Source of the DNA: Ignavibacteriales bacterium
GTDB lineage: Bacteria > Bacteroidota > Ignavibacteria > Ignavibacteriales > Ignavibacteriaceae
Reading direction: 5' to 3'
Length of the DNA: 32,274 nucleotides
Assembly (NCBI GenBank): GCA_003141435.1
Contig: PLLW01000011.1
Coordinates: 5,623 to 37,896 of the forward strand
A model generated the notes under the pieces. That model saw nothing but the letters and a program-made list of their open reading frames with translations. It was not told the origin of the DNA and searched no databases. The stretch's first letter is position 1; each line of letters opens with the position of its first letter. A program made the translations under genes and the position numbers. Shown here piece by piece: positions 26,733 to 32,274 of the stretch.

Positions 26733-26738
26733 CTCCTT
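26733..26738 (-). promoter_or_regulatory. Ribosome binding site deciding the start at 26724
   Basis: AAGGAG on the minus strand is 8 bases from ATG 26722..26724. Confidence 0.65.
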
Positions 26739-26761
26739 ATTAATTTAGGTAAAAAGTAGAG

Positions 26762-26805
26762 CTATTGGTATGGTATTGGTGTCCTATTGGTATACAATTG
26801 GTGTA
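26762..26805. repeat. Four tandem 11-base direct repeats between divergent genes
   Basis: The units CTATTGGTATG, GTATTGGTGTC, CTATTGGTATA and CAATTGGTGTA lie head to tail with the core TATTGGT (ATTGGT in all four). They lie about 40-80 bases upstream of the start at 26724 and about 190 bases upstream of 26992. An 11-base period puts the cores on one face of the helix, as in binding sites of OmpR/PhoB-type response regulators. The regulator is unknown. Confidence 0.7.
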
Positions 26806-26991
26806 ATGATCTATGTGTTATCATATCAAGATATATAAGTGCCTTAATTAAACCAACGAAATGTAATAATAGATTCATATTGAAGTCAAGGGAATATATT
26901 ATTACATAAATATGGTTAATCTGATTTAAAAAGAGGAAAAGAGTATATTTCACATGTAATTTTTAATTATTCTTTGAAATAAGGCAATACT

Positions 26992-28389
26992 ATGAAAATA
27001 AAATTCTGCGGCGCCGACCAGTCTGTAACAGGCTCCCAACATTTGATATCGGTTAACGGAAAGAAAATACTGATGGACTGCGGTCTGATGCAGGGGAAAA
27101 GAAAGGAAGCCTTTGAGATAAACAGGAACTTACCTTTCGATCCTTCTTCTTTGGATGCGATGCTATTATCCCATGCCCACCTGGACCATAGCGGCAATAT
27201 CCCTCACCTGATTAAAAGCGGGTTTAAGGGACGTATTTATACAACCTCCGCCACTGTGGATCTCTGCCAGTTAATGCTTAGGGATTCTGCTTTCCTGCAG
27301 GAGAAGGATGTTAAGTTTGTAAATAAGAAGAGAGCGCGTCAGAACAAAAATCTTTTTGAACCTTTATATACTATCGATGATGTCGAAAAAGCTATGCTCA
27401 ATTTTATGGGAGTGCAGTATGATAAGAAAATAGAAATCTTCCCCGGTATTTCGGTAACTTTTATAGATGCGGGACATATACTTGGCTCCGCAGGCATCCT
27501 ACTCGAAATAAATGAGAATGGCAAAACCACACGTCTTGGTTTCAGCGGCGATATAGGAAGACCTGAAATGCCTATCATAAGAGACCCTATACCTCTGCCA
27601 AATCTTGATGTTCTTATAATGGAAAGTACTTACGGCAACAGGTTCCATCCTGCGAATGATCATGTTGAAGAGGAAACTGCATCTGTGATAAATGAAGTAA
27701 TAAAGAGAGGCGGGAAGATAATTATTCCTGCATTTGCTGTTGGAAGAACCCAGCTGCTTGTATATGATATGCATACACTTTTTAATCAGAATAAACTCCC
27801 GGTCTTTCCAATTTTTGTTGATAGTCCACTTGCAGTTAACGTTACTGAGGTTTACCGTTTACATCCCGAATGCTTTGACAGGGAAACTTATACCGAGTTT
27901 ATCAATAACCATGAAGACCCGTTTGGTTTCAGCAGACTGACTTATACCCGTGATGTGAATGAATCTAAGAAATTAAATACTTTTAAGGGTCCGTGTATGA
28001 TAATCTCTGCATCAGGAATGGCGGAAGGAGGCAGGATACTTCACCACCTTGCAAATAATATTGAGGATCCAAATAACATGATATTATTTGCAGGTTATGC
28101 TGCTAAGGAAACTCTTGCCAGAAAGATTATGGATGGAGCTACAGATGTTAATATACTTGGTTCACCCTATACGGTAAAAGCACAGATTAAAAAGATGGAT
28201 TATTTTAGTGCGCATGCAGATCAGACAGGATTACTTAAATATGTTGATACTTCGGTCCCGGATAAATCTAAGAATATCTTTATAGTCCACGGTGAGCCTG
28301 AAGAGTCTCTTCCATTGCAGGAAAAGATTTTAAGTAAGGGATACAAGAATGTTCATTATCCTAAGACAGGAGAGGAAGTAGAAATATAA
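26992..28389 (+). CDS. MBL-fold beta-CASP RNA metallohydrolase
   Basis: This 465-residue cytoplasmic enzyme is close to the usual size of bacterial beta-CASP proteins. Zinc ligands are visible in order: HAHLDH at 61-66, AGHILGSA with His 162, SGDIG with Asp 187, and the C-terminal SAHAD with His 408. Between them lie ESTYGNRFH (211-219), AFAVGRTQ (247-254), the beta-CASP motifs DSPLAVNVTE (277-286) and SGMAEGGRILHHL (341-353), and a C-terminal RNA-specificity segment with NILGSPYTVKAQIKKMDYFS. The family includes endo- and 5'-exoribonucleases and 3'-end processing factors. Expected role: RNA processing or decay. It is the only plus-strand gene here. AAGG lies about 8 bases before the ATG. A mainstream housekeeping gene, well supported as a family member; the exact RNA target is unknown. 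Confidence 0.92.
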   Translation: MKIKFCGADQSVTGSQHLISVNGKKILMDCGLMQGKRKEAFEINRNLPFDPSSLDAMLLSHAHLDHSGNIPHLIKSGFKGRIYTTSATVDLCQLMLRDSAFLQEKDVKFVNKKRARQNKNLFEPLYTIDDVEKAMLNFMGVQYDKKIEIFPGISVTFIDAGHILGSAGILLEINENGKTTRLGFSGDIGRPEMPIIRDPIPLPNLDVLIMESTYGNRFHPANDHVEEETASVINEVIKRGGKIIIPAFAVGRTQLLVYDMHTLFNQNKLPVFPIFVDSPLAVNVTEVYRLHPECFDRETYTEFINNHEDPFGFSRLTYTRDVNESKKLNTFKGPCMIISASGMAEGGRILHHLANNIEDPNNMILFAGYAAKETLARKIMDGATDVNILGSPYTVKAQIKKMDYFSAHADQTGLLKYVDTSVPDKSKNIFIVHGEPEESLPLQEKILSKGYKNVHYPKTGEEVEI

Positions 28390-28390
28390 C

Positions 28391-28469
28391 GTTACTTTTA
28401 TCTTGAAACAAAAGTAACCAAAAGTTCAAGGACATTTCTTCCCTACTTTTCTTAACATAAGAAAAGTAG
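28391..28469. repeat. Two perfect hairpins after the beta-CASP gene
   Basis: GTTACTTTT (28391..28399) pairs with AAAAGTAAC (28410..28418). CTACTTTTCTTA (28443..28454) pairs with TAAGAAAAGTAG (28458..28469) over a 3-base loop. Both share the ACTTTT core and are each followed by CAAAAG, so they look like two related units of an intergenic repeat rather than ordinary terminators, as no T run follows. Similar ACTTTT...AAAAGTA elements are common between genes in Bacteroidota, as far as I recall. Confidence 0.65.
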
Positions 28470-28487
28470 CAAAAGAAATATGCCTGC

Positions 28488-28602
28488 AATTAAAATACTA
28501 TAAATTAACTTCCACTCCGCTGCGGGAAATGAACTCGTTGCACTCGAACAGCATTTCCCACTGACGCTCCGTTCCAGTTAATTTATTTAACGTATTTTAA
28601 TT
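28488..28602. repeat. Nested inverted repeat, possible miniature element
   Basis: Three concentric arm pairs share one centre near 28542. AATTAAAATAC (28488..28498) pairs with GTATTTTAATT (28592..28602). ATAAATTAACT (28500..28510) pairs with AGTTAATTTAT (28576..28586). GGGAAATG (28524..28531) pairs with CATTTCCC (28552..28559). The stretches between arms pair partly (ACTCCGC with GCTCCGT-like segments). The length of about 115 bases and symmetry fit a cruciform-forming mobile or structural repeat. No transposase or clear target duplication is visible. Confidence 0.7.
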
Positions 28603-28703
28603 AAGGGCGGTAAATATGAACCAAATATGTACATTCCATTCCACTGAATTTATTTTACGCAAAATATTTAAGGCCCGGAAATACAAACCAAATAAGGACA
28701 AAA

Positions 28704-30074
28704 CTAAATAAGTGCAGATTTCCATTTGTTTATCTGATCTTTTACAAAAGATGGATTAGGGGAGCCGGGGGTTTTCTTTCTGCTTAAGGAATTATCAAGC
28801 TTAAACAGTTCATAAACCGATTTATCTAAAACAGGATTTATCTGCTTAAGTTCTTCTGGGGTCAATTCTGCAAATCCTTTTTCGTTCTTAACGCAATACT
28901 TTACAAGCTCTCCTATAATATCATGCGCCTCGCGGAATGGAATGCCTTTCAATACCAGCCGGTCTGCTGCATCGGTTGCAAGTATAGTGCTTTTCTTCAT
29001 TAAAGAAAGCAGATGTGAGTTATCAAACTGTATGGTTTCAAACATCCCTTTCATGAGTTTCAGTGAATCTGAATAAATGGAATATGAATTGAATAAAGAA
29101 TGTTTATCCTCCTGCATATCCCTGTTGTAACTTAAAGGGAGTCCCTTCATTAAAGTAATAACCGACTGATAGTAAGAGAATACACGGGCAGTTTTCCCCC
29201 TTATTAGTTCTGCAATATCCGGATTCTTTTTCTGGGGCATCAGTGACGACCCTGTTGTAAATGAATCGCCTATCCTGATGAACTTCCACTCGACGGTTGA
29301 CCATAATATAAGTTCTTCACAAAACCTGCTTAGGTGCATCATTCCAATTGAACACCCGTTTAGGAAATCTATTACAAAATCCCGGTCTGATATTGCATCC
29401 ATTGAATTTTCGCATAAGCTGCTAAAACCTAATTTGTCCTTTAAGAAGTTAACATCAAGAGGGAGTGTGGACCCGGCTATGGCTCCTGATCCCAAAGGCA
29501 TGCAGTCCGATTCTTTGTTGACCCCTGAAAATCTTTCCTTGTCTCTCTCAAACATTTCAACATAAGCCAATAAGTGATGGGCTAAAGAAACAGGCTGTGC
29601 GTGCTGCATGTGCGTATAGCCGGGAATTATAGTTTCTATGTGCTTCTCAGCAGTATTAACAAAAGACCGTTGCAGATTGCCTAATAGGTTGATCATTTCC
29701 ACGGATGTTTTTTTACACCACATCCTTAGTGAAGTGACAACCTGGTCATTCCTGCTTCTCCCGGCTCTTAGCTTGCCGGCTGTACTTCCGATAAGTTCAT
29801 ATAACCGGGATTCAATTGCAGAATGTACATCTTCAAATTCTTTGGGGTCGGGATTCCATTGATCGCTGAAATATTCGGTTTCAATAGTGGAGAGGGCTTC
29901 AGTAATTGAATTTACTTCCACCAAAGAAATAATATTGATCCTGCACAGCATTTCAGCATACGCTTTACCGCATAGGATTTCTTCTTTGATTAAAAGTATA
30001 TCTTCCTTAAGAGATGACGAAAACTCAATTGCGATCTTGTCTGGTTTCTCTTCAAATCTTCCGCCCCAAAGCAT
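28704..30074 (-). CDS. argH: Argininosuccinate lyase
   Basis: This 456-residue enzyme catalyses the last step of arginine synthesis, splitting argininosuccinate into arginine and fumarate in the cytosol. Family landmarks are LWGGRF at the start, AGRSRNDQV (104-112), PGYTHMQHAQP (151-161, with His 155 at the catalytic histidine position) and the fumarase/lyase superfamily signature GSSLMPQKKNPD (275-286), whose Ser 276/277 loop supplies the general acid. The length is typical. The ATG (30072..30074) shares one base with the argG stop, so translation is coupled. It is the last gene of the argB-argR-argG-argH operon. No hairpin terminator is obvious directly after the stop. Confidence 0.97.
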   Translation of the reverse strand: MLWGGRFEEKPDKIAIEFSSSLKEDILLIKEEILCGKAYAEMLCRINIISLVEVNSITEALSTIETEYFSDQWNPDPKEFEDVHSAIESRLYELIGSTAGKLRAGRSRNDQVVTSLRMWCKKTSVEMINLLGNLQRSFVNTAEKHIETIIPGYTHMQHAQPVSLAHHLLAYVEMFERDKERFSGVNKESDCMPLGSGAIAGSTLPLDVNFLKDKLGFSSLCENSMDAISDRDFVIDFLNGCSIGMMHLSRFCEELILWSTVEWKFIRIGDSFTTGSSLMPQKKNPDIAELIRGKTARVFSYYQSVITLMKGLPLSYNRDMQEDKHSLFNSYSIYSDSLKLMKGMFETIQFDNSHLLSLMKKSTILATDAADRLVLKGIPFREAHDIIGELVKYCVKNEKGFAELTPEELKQINPVLDKSVYELFKLDNSLSRKKTPGSPNPSFVKDQINKWKSALI

Positions 30075-31285
30075 TAAGCTGTTACCTTTATTTTATTATT
30101 AACAAGACTCATTGTCTTATATGGCAGCCCGTATATCTTTATGAATCCTTCCGATGCTTTATGGTCAAATGTGTCTTCCGAAGTATATGTCGCAAGTTCT
30201 TTGTTATATAAACTGAACTCGGAATTCCTTGATAGGATTGTAATATTTCCTTTATATAATTCCAGAACTATCTCACCGGTAATATTCTCCTGTGTGGAAT
30301 CTACAAATGCCATTAAAGAATTGAACAATGGCGAGAACCAGAGACCGTCATATATTAAATTGGCAACTTTATTCGATACATCCTGTTTATAACGGAAGGT
30401 TTCTTTATCCAGTATTAATTTTTCCAGTTCATGATGTGCATTATGCAGTATTACCGCTGCGGGAGCTTCGTATATTTCTCTTGATTTTATCCCCACTACC
30501 CTGTTTTCTATAAGATCCATTCTTCCGATTCCATTTCTTCCGCCTATTTTATTCAGCTCGCTTACAAGGGTTACCGGGTCGAAATGAATCCCGTTAACCC
30601 AAACTGGTACACCTTTTTCAAAGTGTATGGATATTACCTCACTTTCACCTGGTGCTTTCTTTGGGTTAACTGTTATTTGGAATGCATCTTCCGGCGGGGG
30701 TATAGTGGCATCTTCCAGCACACCGCATTCAACTGCAATACCCCATAAATTTTCATCTATCGAATAAGGAGAATCTTTCTTTGCTTTAACCGGAATATTA
30801 TGCATCAGCGCGTATTCCATTTCTTCTTCCCTGCTTTTGAATTCCCACGTTCTTAAAGGAGCTTCTATTTTAATATCAGGAGCAAGGGTCTGTATGCCTA
30901 CTTCAAATCTTACCTGGTCATTACCTTTACCTGTACATCCGTGGGCAATAATATCTGCACCTTCCTCCTGTGCAATTTCTGTAAGCATTTTAGCAAGAAG
31001 CGGTCTCCCGATAGCACAAGCCATCGGATATGTGCCTTCATATAATGCCCCAGCTTTTAATGCTTTCCATACATATTCTGTAATGAATTCATATTTCAAA
31101 TCTTTAAGTATGAACTTTGAAGCGCCTGTCTTTAAAGCTTTTTCCTCTAACCCACAGAGTTCATCTTTCTGTCCAAGGTCACCGCATACAGCTATTATCT
31201 CGCCATCGTATTTCAGTGAAAGCCATTTAACCATTACTGAAGTGTCAAGACCTCCGGAATATGCTACTATTATTTTATCCGCCAT
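30074..31285 (-). CDS. argG: Argininosuccinate synthase
   Basis: The enzyme joins citrulline and aspartate at the cost of ATP to AMP and pyrophosphate, giving argininosuccinate. From ATG 31283..31285 it has 403 residues, the usual length, and begins MADKIIVAYSGGLDTSV, containing the PP-loop SGGLDTS. Other conserved stretches are YEGTYPMACAIGRPL, AHGCTGKGNDQVRFE and GGRNGIGRMDLIENRVVGIKSREIYEAPA. A longer frame from TTG 31300 exists, but GAGGAG (31293..31298), 7 bases before the ATG, shows the inner start. It lies 11 bases after argR and overlaps argH by one base. The ArgR encoded just upstream probably controls the whole operon. Confidence 0.97.
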   Translation of the reverse strand: MADKIIVAYSGGLDTSVMVKWLSLKYDGEIIAVCGDLGQKDELCGLEEKALKTGASKFILKDLKYEFITEYVWKALKAGALYEGTYPMACAIGRPLLAKMLTEIAQEEGADIIAHGCTGKGNDQVRFEVGIQTLAPDIKIEAPLRTWEFKSREEEMEYALMHNIPVKAKKDSPYSIDENLWGIAVECGVLEDATIPPPEDAFQITVNPKKAPGESEVISIHFEKGVPVWVNGIHFDPVTLVSELNKIGGRNGIGRMDLIENRVVGIKSREIYEAPAAVILHNAHHELEKLILDKETFRYKQDVSNKVANLIYDGLWFSPLFNSLMAFVDSTQENITGEIVLELYKGNITILSRNSEFSLYNKELATYTSEDTFDHKASEGFIKIYGLPYKTMSLVNNKIKVTA

Positions 31286-31292
31286 TTTTATT

Positions 31293-31298
31293 CTCCTC
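31293..31298 (-). promoter_or_regulatory. Ribosome binding site of argG
   Basis: GAGGAG overlaps the argR stop codon and is 7 bases from the argG ATG, deciding the start at 31285. Confidence 0.7.
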
Positions 31299-31764
31299 AA
31301 ATTGTTTTTTGTTTAGGTACATTCATCATTAATTCTTTTATCAATAAAATTATTGCATCTATATTTATATGCTTGTCGGGGATTACCAGTACTGTGTCGT
31401 CGCCGGCTACTGTCCCCAGTATTTCCTGTCTGTTCAACCTGTCGAAATAGAAAGCCACGCCCTGTGCCCTTCCCGCCAGGGTCCGGACTACAATCATGCT
31501 CTCATTATGAGCAACACCCAGTATCTCAAATCCAATCACTTTCGCTATATGTGAGCCGGCTTCCGTTGGATTTAATATATAATGTATTCCATTTTCACCG
31601 GAAACCCGTGTAACACCTAACTCGGCAAAATCACGGCTTAGTGTTGCCTGGGTTATTTCTATCCCCTCCGACTCAAGTTTATCAACAAGCTGTTCCTGGC
31701 TTGCAATTTGCAGGTCTGAAAGAATTTCTTTGATTCTGTTCTGTCTTTTTAATTTAGCAGACAT
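31297..31764 (-). CDS. argR: Arginine repressor ArgR
   Basis: This 155-residue protein has the size and layout of the ArgR/AhrC family. A winged-helix DNA-binding half (about 1-68) contains QATLSRDFAELG (39-50), the recognition helix signature. A linker is followed by the oligomerisation and arginine-binding half (about 80-150) with GRAQGVAFYFD and GTVAGDDTVLVI, whose Gly-Asp-Asp binds arginine across the trimer interface. The known mode of action is hexamer binding of ARG boxes when arginine is plentiful. It sits between argB and argG with gaps of about 11-12 bases, so it is probably transcribed with the pathway it controls and regulates itself. The operon promoter lies outside the window, so no operator can be shown. 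Confidence 0.95.
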   Translation of the reverse strand: MSAKLKRQNRIKEILSDLQIASQEQLVDKLESEGIEITQATLSRDFAELGVTRVSGENGIHYILNPTEAGSHIAKVIGFEILGVAHNESMIVVRTLAGRAQGVAFYFDRLNRQEILGTVAGDDTVLVIPDKHINIDAIILLIKELMMNVPKQKTI

Positions 31765-31776
31765 AATTCTTATCCC

Positions 31777-32274
31777 TTATACTGCTTCAGCTATTTCATT
31801 AAAGATGGGCATTTTTTTAATATCTTTTTTATTGTCATTAACAATCCAGGTGCCTTCGGTAATTCCGCTTGATCCTGTATTTAGAAGTCCGGATAAATTA
31901 TTCCCTATCCATACCTTTTTAACGCCGGCATTTATCAGAGCCGCACAGCTCTGCAGTTTTGGAATCATACCGCCCGTAATCTGTTTGTTATTGATTCCTT
32001 CGGTAATTTCATCCTGGCATATTTCTTTCTTGACTTTATCGTTGAGGATAACTCCCTTAACATCAGAAACAAAAAAGACAGTCTCTGCATTCAGGGATGC
32101 CGCAAGTATATTGGTAAATATATCTGCATTAACATTCATAAGGTTCCCGGATTCATCTCTGCAAATACTGGAAAATACGGGAATAGTTGAAGTCAGCATA
32201 AGATCTTTTAGCCAGGAGATATTTTTATTGATTTTAGGTACCCCTACGAATCCTAATTTATCATCGGTATAGTC
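31777..32274 (-). CDS. argB: Acetylglutamate kinase, C-terminal part (cut by window edge)
   Basis: The minus-strand frame is open from the right edge (first codon 32272..32274) to the TAA at 31777, giving the last 165 residues. Amino acid kinase family features are present: NVNADIFTNILAASLNAETVF, FVSDVKGVI, ITGGMIPKLQSCAALINAGVKKVWI and a C-terminal SGITEGTWIV. The family phosphorylates N-acetylglutamate, the second step of arginine synthesis. Frames starting at internal ATG 32199 would lose the substrate-binding part and are not the real start. The next gene, argR, begins 12 bases after the stop. The operon context supports argB over the related acetylaminoadipate kinases. Confidence 0.92.
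   Translation of the reverse strand, partial: DYTDDKLGFVGVPKINKNISWLKDLMLTSTIPVFSSICRDESGNLMNVNADIFTNILAASLNAETVFFVSDVKGVILNDKVKKEICQDEITEGINNKQITGGMIPKLQSCAALINAGVKKVWIGNNLSGLLNTGSSGITEGTWIVNDNKKDIKKMPIFNEIAEAV

Larger units (their letters stand above)
28390..28703. other. Non-coding gap between converging genes, filled by inverted repeats
   Basis: This 314-base gap lies between the convergent ends of the beta-CASP gene and argH. Most of it (28391..28616) is structured as described in the next entries. The rest is AT-rich with no frame I would support. Confidence 0.7.

Noticed and set aside
30837-31316. 159-codon plus-strand frame opposite argG
   Set aside because: It lies antisense to a certain argG and is explained by codon bias of that gene.
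31730-32272. 180-codon plus-strand frame opposite argB and argR
   Set aside because: It lies antisense to well-conserved kinase motifs; no ribosome binding site or known domain.
1-32274. CRISPR arrays, tRNA or rRNA genes, insertion sequences, origins
   Set aside because: I looked through the intergenic gaps for spaced repeats, cloverleaf-type pairs, transposase motifs and DnaA-box clusters and saw none. The tandem similarity is between protein-coding paralogs.

Overview
The window is AT-rich bacterial chromosome, most likely from the Ignavibacteria or a close relative in the Bacteroidota/Chlorobi (FCB) group. The grounds are two exported proteins with type IX secretion (T9SS) tails of the NYPNPFNPSTKI type, dockerin-like surface proteins, weak Shine-Dalgarno sites at several starts, and an arginine operon of the argB-argR-argG-argH type. 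This assignment is an inference from protein style. Almost everything is on the minus strand; the one plus-strand gene is at 26992..28389.

Layout along the coordinates. Positions 1..6204 hold four tandem, nearly touching genes for membrane proteins with C-terminal TPR repeats; the last runs off the left edge. Next come an exported DNA/RNA non-specific endonuclease (6355..9003), a TPR membrane pair (9212..13003), an exported S1/P1-type zinc nuclease or phospholipase (13029..14405), a second endonuclease paralog (14546..17170) and a further TPR membrane pair (17552..21545). Two T9SS-tailed surface proteins follow (21635..23281 and 23606..25784), the second frameshifted inside its sorting tail. 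After them lie a small protein of unknown function, a beta-CASP metallo-beta-lactamase RNase, a structured intergenic repeat (28391..28616), and argH, argG, argR and a partial argB.

The seven membrane proteins (six complete, one partial) read as bacterial relatives of eukaryotic TMTC proteins. They have a hydrophobic GT-C-like half with an early Asp-Asp pair, a YRP motif, a VHP motif, an Ala-Trp-Ile-x-Gly/Ala-Arg-Gly-Asp-Leu motif and a late ECRAY/EYRxYLP-type motif, followed by five to seven TPRs. Eukaryotic TMTCs O-mannosylate beta-sandwich domains of exported proteins. Here the genes alternate with, and in one case apparently share a transcript with, exported enzymes that carry Ser/Thr-rich beta-sandwich repeats and a common dockerin-like module. 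The working hypothesis is a local surface-glycosylation and exported-hydrolase system. Sequence alone does not prove it.

The family is evolving quickly. TPR numbers differ between copies, stretches of near-identical DNA lie in separate copies, catalytic halves and TPR tails follow different relationships, and one copy carries an out-of-register deletion.
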